From the NCBI GenBank assembly GCA_964391025.1, contig CAYMKJ010000220.1, positions 1 through 5,880 on the forward strand: DNA of 5,880 nt. The letters run 5' to 3'. Origin of the DNA: SHZI01 sp964391025. Lineage in GTDB: Bacteria > Pseudomonadota > Gammaproteobacteria > Steroidobacterales > GCA-2729495. The notes beneath the pieces were generated by a model. That model ran no database searches and was not told the origin of the DNA. It saw nothing but the letters and a program-made list of their open reading frames with translations. The first letter of the stretch is position 1. Every line of letters begins with the position of its first letter. The position numbers and the translations under genes were made by a program. Positions 1 to 5,557 of the stretch are shown here, piece after piece.

Positions 1-171
1 GTGCATGTGGCGGCTGGTGCCAAGGTCCGGCGCGGCGACGTGCTGCTGGTGCTGGAAGCCATGAAGATGGAGCACGCGATCGTGGCTCCGGCCGATGGCG
101 TGGTCAGCCTGGTCCTCTTCAAGGTGGGGGACCTGGTGGACGAGGGTGTCGAGCTGCTGGTTATTCAGTAG
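1..171 (+). CDS. Acyl-CoA carboxylase alpha subunit, C-terminal biotinyl domain (partial)
   Basis: Frame 1 is open from the left edge to the TAG at 169-171, giving the last 56 residues of a longer protein. It contains the biotinylation motif EAMKMEH; the lysine to be biotinylated is encoded at 64-66. The sequence around it (VLLVLEAMKMEH, then a PADG turn and a closing DEGVELLVI strand) is the usual biotinyl/lipoyl-attachment beta-barrel. In this family the carried biotin shuttles carboxylate from the biotin carboxylase domain to the carboxyltransferase partner in the cytoplasm. The MKMEHxIxAPxDG wording fits the fused biotin carboxylase/BCCP subunits of methylcrotonyl-, propionyl- or acetyl-CoA carboxylases; the substrate cannot be decided from the tail alone. 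The true start lies outside the window. The gene converges on mltF with 41 bp between stop codons, which holds REP sequence. Confidence 0.9.
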   Translation: MHVAAGAKVRRGDVLLVLEAMKMEHAIVAPADGVVSLVLFKVGDLVDEGVELLVIQ

Positions 172-182
172 CGGTTGCAGGC

Positions 183-267
183 GCGGCTGTAGGAGCGGCT
201 GTAGGAGCGGCTTCAGCCGCGACCCGGACACGATGATTCGGGGTCGCGGCTGAAGCCGCTCCTACAG
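183..267. repeat. Inverted pair of GTAG-type REP palindromes with a duplicated head
   Basis: Two arms, 199-225 and 241-267, are perfect 27-bp reverse complements separated by a 15-bp spacer. Each arm is itself a REP unit. A GTAG tetranucleotide (201-204; its complement CTAC at 262-265) precedes a mini-hairpin gcggct/agccgc with a two-base loop (207-220 and 246-259). This matches the GTAG-headed REP elements known from Stenotrophomonas and relatives, which are mobilised by REP-associated tyrosine transposases. A 12-bp head, gtaggagcggct, occurs in tandem at 189-200 and 201-212, and period-12 identity extends over 183-212. The element sits between two convergent genes, the commonest REP position, where the long hairpin could protect transcript 3' ends or limit read-through. 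No transposase gene is in the window. Confidence 0.9.
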
Positions 268-1670
268 GGGTTGTCTGCTGTCACCGGCAGGGTGCCCGGC
301 TGGCCGGGTTCCCGGTAGTCCTCGGGACCGTCTTCGAGCCAGACGAGGATGTCGTAGTAGTTGCGGATGTTGCGCACGTAGGCCCGGGTTTCCCGGCCGC
401 GGGCGTAGCCCCAGCGGGCCTGGGCGTACCAGCGGCGTTCCATCAGCAACGGCAGCGCTTCTTTCACGTCTGCCCACCGGTCCGGATTGCCGCCCTGTTC
501 CCGGGTTACCCAGCGGGCGTCGAGCAAATGGCCGAGCCCCATGTTGTAGCCCGCGAGTGCCATCCAGGTGAGATCCTGATCCGGAATATCCGGCGACAAC
601 TTCGCGATCCGCCGTTTCATGCGCCACAGGTACTTCGAACCGCCGGCGATGCTTTGGCCCGCGTCCATCGGGTTGTCGATGCTCATCAGCGAGGCTGTCT
701 CGGGTGTGAGCATCATCATGCCCTGGGCGCCCTTGGGTGAAATCGCTGCCGGGTCCCAGTGGCTCTCCTGGTAACCGACGGCAGCGATCAGCCGCCAGTC
801 AAGATCGGAGCGCTTGGCGGCTGCTTTGAAAGCCTGCCGGTAGCGGGGCAGCAGCTGCTGGTAGTCCCGCATGAATTTCTGCGTGCCCGCGTAATCGAAA
901 ATATTCTTGTGCCCGTAGTAGCGGTCCATCACCTGGGCGAGTTGCCCCGAAGCACGGATCCCGGCCAGGTAGGCGGCCGCCTCATCAATGAGGCTGCGAT
1001 CGCCCCGTTGCTGGAAGGCCCAGGCCAGCGCATCGCCTTCGGTCATGTTGAACGCGACGCGGAGCTCCGGGTGAAAGCGCTGGAAGATGGCGAACAGGTT
1101 CGAATCCACGACGGTGAAATCAGCTTTGCCCTGGGCCACGCGCTCCAGCAGTTCGCCCGCGTCCGCGGTGGGGTCTTCGGTCCATACCAGGTCCGGCACC
1201 TGGCCACGGGCAGCCGTCAGCGTCTCCACATAGCTGGACCTGGCCACCACCTCGAGCCGTTTCCCGGCGAGATCGGCAGCTGAGCGGGGTGGCGTGCGGC
1301 CCCGGTGATAGACGAGATTCTGGTTGACCTGCTGGTAGGGAGGGCCGAAGTCCACCCGCCTGGCACGCTCGGCGGTGACCGTGAGGCCGGCGGCGGCAAG
1401 GTGGGCGCGCCCGGCCTCGACGTCGGCCAGCAGGTCGCCGAAGCGGTCGACCTCCACGAGTTTCAGTTTCACGCCCAGGTGCTTGGCGAAGCCCCGGACG
1501 AGTTCGTAGTCCGGACCCTCAGGCCCGGCCTGGCCAATGAAATAGGTAATCGGGCTGTTGCGGGTGACGACCCGCAACTCACCCAGGGCCCGGACTTCCT
1601 CCAGGAGGGTTGGCCGGACCCCGCAGGTGGCGAGCAGGGCGGCGAGCAGAATGATGAGCACGTGTCTCAT
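213..1670 (-). CDS. mltF: Membrane-bound lytic murein transglycosylase F
   Basis: This 485-aa protein cleaves the MurNAc-GlcNAc bond of peptidoglycan, forming 1,6-anhydro ends, at the outer-membrane/periplasm face. Residues 1-18 form a short signal segment (MRHVLIILLAALLATCG). Cys16 could be a lipidation site, but Thr at -1 makes a poor lipobox. Residues 30-255 resemble a family 3 solute-binding domain (RVVTRNSPITYF, then DYELVRGFAKHLGVKLK), the regulatory module typical of MltF. Residues 285-440 are the SLT domain: AAVGYQESHWDP with catalytic Glu302, then GAQGMMMLTPETA, GYNMG (Tyr375) and WYAQARWGYARGRETRAYVRNI. Order, motifs and length agree with Pseudomonas and E. coli MltF. The ATG at 1668-1670 directly precedes the signal segment; no strong ribosome site is visible. 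The last 17 residues, from CRSGFSRDP onward, are encoded by the REP element and are not part of the family. Confidence 0.96.
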   Translation of the reverse strand: MRHVLIILLAALLATCGVRPTLLEEVRALGELRVVTRNSPITYFIGQAGPEGPDYELVRGFAKHLGVKLKLVEVDRFGDLLADVEAGRAHLAAAGLTVTAERARRVDFGPPYQQVNQNLVYHRGRTPPRSAADLAGKRLEVVARSSYVETLTAARGQVPDLVWTEDPTADAGELLERVAQGKADFTVVDSNLFAIFQRFHPELRVAFNMTEGDALAWAFQQRGDRSLIDEAAAYLAGIRASGQLAQVMDRYYGHKNIFDYAGTQKFMRDYQQLLPRYRQAFKAAAKRSDLDWRLIAAVGYQESHWDPAAISPKGAQGMMMLTPETASLMSIDNPMDAGQSIAGGSKYLWRMKRRIAKLSPDIPDQDLTWMALAGYNMGLGHLLDARWVTREQGGNPDRWADVKEALPLLMERRWYAQARWGYARGRETRAYVRNIRNYYDILVWLEDGPEDYREPGQPGTLPVTADNPCRSGFSRDPESSCPGRG

Positions 1671-1879
1671 AGGTCAGTGGTTTTGGGCTTGCACCCCACC
1701 TCATGGCCCTTCGACGGCGAGCACCGTAGCACGCTGGTTTCCGGCGACTCCAGGTGTCGGGTCTCCGTTCCGGGGGCTCGTCTTATGTCTGAAGTGATTT
1801 TAAACAATGACTTGCCAGACTCTCTTCCCGATACTGTCAAGTCGCGGTGTGGTCAGCACTTCAGCTATCGTAGCGGCCC

Positions 1880-2212
1880 ATGCAGGCACCCACCAAAGTC
1901 ATCCCGACCTGGCGCACCCGCTGCCGGGCGGCGGGCATCGACCCCGCCGAGGTGGAGATGGTTGCCAGCCGCTACCGGGCCTACCGGGATTTCATGGCCC
2001 CCCGGGGCGGTGGCCTGTCCCTGGAGGCCTGGTTTCGTTTCTACCGGCAGGAAAAGCAGTCGGAAAGCCCGGACCAGACGGGCGGGGTGGTGAGCGGCTG
2101 CTCGGCGACGGGCGAGGCGGTCGTGCAGAACGTGCTGACGAACCCGGGCGCCTTCTTCGCTATTCTTCAAGAGAGGCTTGGGGAGCAGCCCGACGCGCGC
2201 CGCCCGGCGTGA
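1880..2212 (+). CDS. Uncharacterised 110-aa protein
   Basis: I do not recognise this protein. The frame is probably coding: third positions are mostly G or C through nearly the whole length, better than the opposite-strand frame over the same bases. The product is soluble, with no signal peptide or membrane segment. Residues 8-60 look alpha-helical and are rich in Arg, Tyr and Trp (TWRTRCRAAG, VASRYRAYRDFM, LSLEAWFRFYRQEK). A middle Gly/Ser/Thr-rich stretch follows, then a second helix (FFAILQERLGE) and a charged tail. Two cysteines are present. The ATG at 1880 is the first good start, but no clear Shine-Dalgarno sequence precedes it. The gene is divergent from mltF across 209 bp and ends 40 bp before tRNA-Ser. 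A DNA- or RNA-binding role would be a guess. Confidence 0.65.
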   Translation: MQAPTKVIPTWRTRCRAAGIDPAEVEMVASRYRAYRDFMAPRGGGLSLEAWFRFYRQEKQSESPDQTGGVVSGCSATGEAVVQNVLTNPGAFFAILQERLGEQPDARRPA

Positions 2213-2217
2213 CTCTC

Positions 2218-2255
2218 TAAAATCTGCGCCGCTGGCTATAATCTGCGCCGCTGGA
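2218..2255 (+). repeat. Tandem 19-bp duplication of the tRNA promoter core
   Basis: Units 2218-2236 and 2237-2255 are identical at 17 of 19 positions; both carry aatctgcgccgctgg. Each unit begins with a -10-like hexamer (TAAAAT, then TATAAT) and runs through the discriminator to the first bases of the tRNA. The difference at unit position 3 turns TAAAAT into the perfect TATAAT. The last difference, at unit position 19, lies inside the tRNA. Confidence 0.85.
2237..2242 (+). promoter_or_regulatory. -10 box of the tRNA-Ser promoter
   Basis: A perfect TATAAT lies 10 bp before the first tRNA base, so transcription would start within a few bases of the mature 5' end. The bases after it (ctgcgccgc) form a GC-rich discriminator, the known signature of stable-RNA promoters repressed by ppGpp in the stringent response. 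No good TTGACA is present at 16-18 bp spacing (2214-2219 reads tctcta), so recognition would lean on the -10 and discriminator. A second box, TAAAAT at 2218-2223, lies one repeat unit upstream. Confidence 0.65.
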
Positions 2256-2342
2256 GGGGTGCCGGAGAGGCTGAACGGCCCTGACTCGAAATCAGTGGGG
2301 GGCGCAAGCCCCACGGGGGTTCAAATCCCTCTCCCTCCGCCA
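2253..2342 (+). tRNA. tRNA-Ser, anticodon CGA
   Basis: The acceptor stem GGAGGGG (2253-2259) pairs with TCCCTCC (2332-2338), with one G-T wobble. The discriminator base is G2339 and CCA is encoded at 2340-2342. The anticodon loop CTCGAAA gives anticodon CGA, which reads UCG serine codons. A long variable arm (gtgggg ... ccccac) marks a class II tRNA. The T arm is ggggg-TTCAAAT-ccctc. Total length of 90 nt is normal for bacterial tRNA-Ser. A short T5 run follows at 2345-2349. Its 3' end directly abuts a gene remnant and toxin-antitoxin genes, as at many tRNA insertion hot spots. Confidence 0.97.
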
Positions 2343-2640
2343 CATTTTTCCGCCGCCGAGAGAAAGTTATCGGTACGCGCCGGCTCGCCGAGCCCGTTGT
2401 CGGACAGGTACAGGTCGTTGCTGTATTCGGCGATCTGCGCGAGCCGCGTGTTGGCCCCGAAGCTGAAGGTGGTGGCGTCCACCCCGCCGGTCAGGTTGCC
2501 CAGACCGTCGTAACTGACGCTCGTCCTGTTGAAAGCACTCATCCGGTTGTTATTACCACCGCAGGTCCTGGTCTGGGAGTTGAACCCGGCCACCGTGACG
2601 GTCCGGGTCAGGAGATTGCCGTTGGCGTCGCAGGTGTTAA
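2343..2640 (-). pseudogene. RHS/YD-repeat protein remnant
   Basis: Read on the minus strand, the frame begins just after an in-frame TGA at about 2641-2643. It encodes CDANGNLLTRTVTVAG, then SYDGLGNLTGGVDATTFSFG and LYLSDNGLGEPARTDNF. The CDANGNL and YDGLGNLTG stretches are the recurring YD-repeat motif of RHS/wall-associated proteins, whose repeats build a shell around a C-terminal toxin or effector. Only about 95 residues remain, whereas full RHS proteins usually exceed 1000. The 5' side breaks off near 2640. On the 3' side the frame runs on into the tRNA T arm and stops at 2321-2323, so the native C-terminus is also missing. A GTG at 2591-2593 could start a 90-aa peptide, but a functional product is unlikely. 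No toxin tip or immunity gene is visible. Confidence 0.75.
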
Positions 2641-2719
2641 ATCAGACCTTCCCTGGTGCGAGGCTGAGAGGCCATCATGGCGTATAGTCAACGGCATTCC
2701 GCGTAGCGAGAGTTACCGT

Positions 2720-2857
2720 ATGGGCCAGTCACGCGACTTCGACACCGGCCCCCTCATGAGCCACGACGAGTAGCTCTTCTTCAAGCTGCTGCCTAAGGCC
2801 AAGCAGCGCTTTTTGATGGAGATGCTGGAGACGGTGCTGGCGCAGGCCAGCCGCTAA
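2720..2857 (+). pseudogene. Small 45-codon ORF interrupted by one TAG
   Basis: From the ATG at 2720 the frame reads MGQSRDFDTGPLMSHDE, then TAG at 2771-2773, then LFFKLLPKAKQRFLMEM and a short helical tail ending ASR at TAA 2855-2857. Both halves keep high G/C at third codon positions, which suggests one small helical, basic protein disabled by one recent change. CAG to TAG (Gln to stop) would be the simplest. A weak ribosome-site-like gagag precedes the ATG, and TATAGT at 2683-2688 could be a -10 box without a clear -35. It ends 12 bp before the antitoxin gene on the same strand, so it may have been the first gene of that operon. I do not recognise the family; alternatively, only the second half is used, from TTG 2813 or ATG 2816. 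Confidence 0.5.
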
Positions 2858-2869
2858 AGAGGGATTGTC

Positions 2870-3118
2870 ATGACCACGTTGGAAGTGAAGCTGGATTTAC
2901 CCGATCGCCTGGCGCGCGAGGCGCAAGCCGCGGGGCTCCTGACCCCGCAAGCGCTCTCGCGCCTGCTCAAGGACGCCATGCGGCGACGGGCAGGACAAGC
3001 CCTGCTCGCCGGGGCCACCCGCGCGACGGCCGCGGGCAGCAAGCCCCTGTCGATGCGGGAGATTCAGGCTGAGGTCAACGCCGTGCGCCGCACCGATAAA
3101 ACGCGCAAGCGCGCATGA
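2870..3118 (+). CDS. Antitoxin of a PIN-domain toxin-antitoxin pair (VapB/RHH-like)
   Basis: The 82-aa product has the usual antitoxin layout. An N-terminal beta strand and two helices (TTLEVKLDLPDRLAREAQ, then LTPQALSRLLKDAMRRR; residues 2-40) resemble a ribbon-helix-helix-type DNA-binding dimer. An Ala-rich linker follows, then a charged C-terminal segment (PLSMREIQAEVNAVRR, residues 59-74) of the kind that wraps the toxin active site. The ATG at 2870 has a good ribosome site, agaggg at 2858-2863. The gene overlaps the downstream PIN toxin by ATGA (3115-3118), implying translational coupling. By family precedent it should neutralise the toxin and repress its own promoter; no operator palindrome stands out upstream. 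The functional call rests partly on the pairing, since the antitoxin itself is divergent. Confidence 0.82.
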   Translation: MTTLEVKLDLPDRLAREAQAAGLLTPQALSRLLKDAMRRRAGQALLAGATRATAAGSKPLSMREIQAEVNAVRRTDKTRKRA

Positions 3119-3537
3119 GGCTGGTGCTCGATACCAACGTACTGGTATCGGCGTTTTTGTGGCAGGGGATCCCCAGCCGATTGATCGAGCTGGCGACGGA
3201 GCAGGAGATCAAGCTGGTCACGAGCCGTGCCCTGCTCGAGGAGCTGGCCGAAGTCCTGCAGCGCCGGAAGCTCGCCAAAAAAGTCCAGGCTACCGGCCTC
3301 ACGCCGCTGCAGATGCTGCGCAACTATCAGCGATTGGCGAAGCGCGTCGCTGCTCGCAAGCTGCAACAGCCCGTCTCCCGTGACGCCGATGACGATGCAG
3401 TGCTCGCCCTGGCCATCGCCGCCAACGTCGATCTCATCGTCTCCGGCGATGCCGATCTGCTCGACCTTAAAACCCATCAAGACATCCCAATCCTTACCCC
3501 CGCCGAGGCGCTGCGCCGGATCGAGGGGCGGACTTAG
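3115..3537 (+). CDS. PIN-domain toxin, putative ribonuclease
   Basis: This 140-aa protein spans a complete PIN domain of the 'putative toxin, PIN family' group (COG1569 type). It starts with the strand MRLVLDTNVLVSAFLW, giving Asp6 and Asn8. The acidic helix TSRALLEELAEVL supplies Glu42/Glu43. RDADDDAVLALAI supplies Asp90 and Asp93/94, and VDLIVSGDADLLDL supplies Asp112 and Asp114. These acidic residues form the Mg/Mn-binding nuclease centre of PIN enzymes, so the active site looks intact. PIN toxins of toxin-antitoxin systems cleave RNA (tRNA or rRNA in characterised VapC proteins) and stop translation when free of antitoxin; the target here is unknown. The ATG lies inside the antitoxin stop (ATGA), and length is normal for the family. 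The operon appears to end here, since the next gene is on the opposite strand. Confidence 0.9.
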   Translation: MRLVLDTNVLVSAFLWQGIPSRLIELATEQEIKLVTSRALLEELAEVLQRRKLAKKVQATGLTPLQMLRNYQRLAKRVAARKLQQPVSRDADDDAVLALAIAANVDLIVSGDADLLDLKTHQDIPILTPAEALRRIEGRT

Positions 3538-3567
3538 AGACTCCGCCAAAGACGCAATCATCGTTCG

Positions 3568-3628
3568 CTGCACGAGTGTGCAGGTTTCCGTCGGGGGGGT
3601 GAGCGAGCGCTTGCATCGATCTCGATGC
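3568..3628. other. Two small perfect hairpins between convergent genes
   Basis: In the 136-bp space between the toxin stop and the stop of the membrane glycosyltransferase lie two perfect inverted repeats. One is ctgcac/gtgcag with loop gagt (3568-3583). The other is gcatcga/tcgatgc with a two-base loop (3613-3628). Their position suits transcription ends from both sides, but neither is followed by a convincing T run (only ttt after the first), so a classical Rho-independent terminator is not supported. Confidence 0.35.
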
Positions 3629-3673
3629 TACTCGCGGAGGCCATATTCTGGCTGGCCAATTCACCCGGCTGGT

Positions 3674-5473
3674 TCAAGGCGAGGTGGCGGGAGCTGATTC
3701 CTGGTGCGCATCCCGATTTCTGGCAAGAAAATCCGCCAGTGCCCTCTTCTCGTCCTCGAAGCCCCTCACTTCCAGGTACTCCCGATAGGTATCGACGACC
3801 TCCTGGACATGGAAGGTCTGGCCAGCCGGGTTGGGCCGCAGCTGGCCTTCCACCTGGATCGCCAGGCGAATGAAGACAATCTGGGCACAAAGCCAGGCAC
3901 TGGCGAGCAGAACCCCGGCAGTCAGCTTCAGTCGCTGCCGAATCTCCGGTCGATTCCAGGATTCGAAATATTTCAGCGCCTGGGCCAGCAGTACCGCGGA
4001 CGCCAGCAGGGCGGCGAGTGCCAGGATGCCCTCCTGGACGAGCACAGCCCTCAACAAGACGAAAAGCGCTGCTGTCATGACCAGAATTGCCGGAGTCCGG
4101 CTGGGGCTTTCACTCTTCGGGCGCTGTGTCCCGAAACCCATCCATATCAGTCCCAGGGCGATCGGCCCCGCGACGTAGGTCGAGGGGGCGTTCAAGAGCG
4201 ACCAGAGCCCATAGGCCTGGCCCTCGAACAGGGAGGAGAGGGAAGTGAAGTTCGTCGCGTCCTGAGTCAGCAGCAGGCCCGACCAGGCCGTCGCGAGGAG
4301 AATGAATCCGGCCATCATCCCAGGTGGGCCAGGCGACCGAAAGCCGCGCACGGGGCTGCCCTGCACGGCTTTCTCGTAGAGAGGGGCAGCAGCAATCAGA
4401 AGAGGGACCACGGCGGGGGCGAAGGCGCGCATGCCGAACGTTCCGGTCCCCAGCCACCAGCAGTACCAGGCCGATTGCAGCCACAGCTGCACACAGAAGG
4501 CGACGAAAACCGCCGGAGCGAGCGTCGTGCCCTCACTGAAGCGTCCCCTGAGCAGGGGCAGCACCGCAGCTCCGAGGAGCAGGATCGGGATGAGCAGGAA
4601 GGGATGGTAGGCCAGGAGTCCGTGCCACGGGTGCCATAACACCGTGAGCAGATGGGGGTGCAGAAGATCCACGCTCCTGAAATCCCCGTCTCCGAAAACA
4701 TAGGGCGAGAGAAACGCCGAGCCCGTCATCCATCGATTGACGACCAGGCTCGCGGCGAGCGCGGCGACGATCGGCGTGCCGAACAAAACGAGACTCGCCA
4801 GGGCTCTGGCTCTGGCTCTGGCCCTGGTCGCCTGTCCCTCCAGGTGCCGACCTGAAAACTCCGCCAGAAGAAGCGGAACTCCGGCGACCACCCAGATTCC
4901 AAGCTGGGTTCGAGTGGAGATGACGAACCCGCCCGCGATTCCGCAGAGGAGATAAAAACCGGGCGAGCGGCGCCAGTCCGAGGTGATCAAATAGAAATAG
5001 ATGGCGAGAAAGGCCGCCGCGAGCGACTCGGACGACTGGGAATAGGTGTAGAAGCCAAACGGCGTGGAGACCCATGCCAGGCAAAAAAACAGGATCGCCA
5101 CGAACGGATCCAGGGTGACCCGGCGCAAGGTCAGAAAAAACAGGAGCAGGCCGATGCAGCTGAGGATCGTCGGAAAAAGCAGCAGGTCCGTCCAGGCAAA
5201 AAAACCCGGGAGTGAGTACACGAGCCCGGTCCCGAACTGCCATTGGCTGAGCGGAACACCGAGCGGACTCCAGATGCCGTCCTCATTGAGCGCCAGGATG
5301 TCCGCGTGTCTGAAAGACCTCGCCCAGTCGACGTATCGACCGAAGTCAGCGGTGGGTTGCCTGATGATGAATAGGCCGACGAACAGGACAGCCAGAACGA
5401 ACGAGAAGCCGCGTTCCTGGAAGAAGCGCTGCGAGCGGGCGATCATGCCGGGCGGACTGGTTTCGTCCGTCAT
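3674..5473 (-). CDS. Polytopic membrane protein, probable GT-C type glycosyltransferase
   Basis: From the ATG at 5471-5473 this is 599 aa with about 12-14 hydrophobic segments, the first at residues 23-37. The first outer loop carries acidic residues (DFGRYVDW, Asp43 and Asp49; NEDGIW, Glu64-Asp65). This is the usual catalytic location in GT-C enzymes, which use polyprenyl-phosphate sugar donors on the periplasmic side. Later motifs typical of these proteins are NRWMTGSAFLSPY (from residue 246), HPWHGLLAYHPF and WWLGTGTFGMRAFAP. A soluble, charged C-terminal tail ends the protein. Exact donor and acceptor are unknown; a polymerase- or flippase-like role is less likely. The chosen start has gagga 5 bp upstream, and high third-position G/C begins there. 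ATG 5485 is also possible; ATG 5566 would overlap the divergent gene through low-GC3 sequence. A (GCC AGA)3 tract encodes Ala-Arg repeats at residues 217-225. Confidence 0.75.
   Translation of the reverse strand: MTDETSPPGMIARSQRFFQERGFSFVLAVLFVGLFIIRQPTADFGRYVDWARSFRHADILALNEDGIWSPLGVPLSQWQFGTGLVYSLPGFFAWTDLLLFPTILSCIGLLLFFLTLRRVTLDPFVAILFFCLAWVSTPFGFYTYSQSSESLAAAFLAIYFYLITSDWRRSPGFYLLCGIAGGFVISTRTQLGIWVVAGVPLLLAEFSGRHLEGQATRARARARALASLVLFGTPIVAALAASLVVNRWMTGSAFLSPYVFGDGDFRSVDLLHPHLLTVLWHPWHGLLAYHPFLLIPILLLGAAVLPLLRGRFSEGTTLAPAVFVAFCVQLWLQSAWYCWWLGTGTFGMRAFAPAVVPLLIAAAPLYEKAVQGSPVRGFRSPGPPGMMAGFILLATAWSGLLLTQDATNFTSLSSLFEGQAYGLWSLLNAPSTYVAGPIALGLIWMGFGTQRPKSESPSRTPAILVMTAALFVLLRAVLVQEGILALAALLASAVLLAQALKYFESWNRPEIRQRLKLTAGVLLASAWLCAQIVFIRLAIQVEGQLRPNPAGQTFHVQEVVDTYREYLEVRGFEDEKRALADFLARNRDAHQESAPATSP
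4802..4825 (-). repeat. In-frame hexanucleotide repeat encoding Ala-Arg
   Basis: Plus strand carries ggctct three times (4802-4819) and then ggccct (4820-4825). On the coding strand this is GCC AGA units giving RARARARA between two membrane segments, probably on the cytoplasmic side by the positive-inside rule. Changes in copy number would keep the frame and alter only loop length and charge. Confidence 0.8.
5077..5205 (-). repeat. 14-bp direct repeat with A7 tracts inside the GT-C gene
   Basis: The sequence ccaggcaaaaaaac occurs exactly at 5077-5090 and 5192-5205. An A6 tract lies between them (5135-5140). On the coding strand these are T7/T6 runs, each encoding Phe-Phe in membrane segments (FFCLAW, FFLTL and FFAWTD). 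The two 14-mers are used in different reading frames, so the repeat is not a protein-level duplication. Confidence 0.7.
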
Positions 5474-5557
5474 AGCGGTCCTCATGGTTCGATGTCCCTC
5501 TCCTCGCGTCATCTGCGGCATGCGCGTTTTGACGGTGCGAAGGATAAGATAAACGAT

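Noticed and set aside
1835..1840. TTGACA (minus strand) upstream of mltF as a -35 box
   Set aside because: At 16-18 bp spacing the -10 position has a poor match (TGGCAA). A better TAAAAT (1797-1802) is too far away. A promoter in this gap is likely, but this pair is not convincing.
1305..2093. Long plus-strand open frame antisense to the 5' half of mltF
   Set aside because: Antisense frame in GC-rich DNA; the minus-strand MltF has full family motifs across the same bases, and this translation has no recognisable domain.
1865..2314. 149-aa open frame on the minus strand opposite the 110-aa gene
   Set aside because: It extends into the tRNA-Ser gene, and its codon third positions are less biased than those of the plus-strand frame, so it is probably a shadow.
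2771..2773. TAG in the small ORF as pyrrolysine or programmed read-through
   Set aside because: No pyrrolysine machinery or downstream stimulatory structure is visible; a simple nonsense change is more economical.
3541..3548. ctccgcca just after the toxin stop, matching the last 8 bases of tRNA-Ser as a possible attachment-site repeat
   Set aside because: Only 8 bp match, and the same octamer also occurs at 4859-4866 inside the glycosyltransferase gene, so chance explains it.
3625..3873. 82-aa plus-strand frame after the toxin
   Set aside because: Lies mostly opposite the C-terminus of the membrane glycosyltransferase; the Pro/Gly/Arg-rich second half is typical of a shadow frame.
5529..5557. 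TTGACG (5529-5534) as a -35 box for the GT2-like gene
   Set aside because: The matching -10 at 17 bp would be aacgat, touching the start codon; this would need leaderless translation and has no support.
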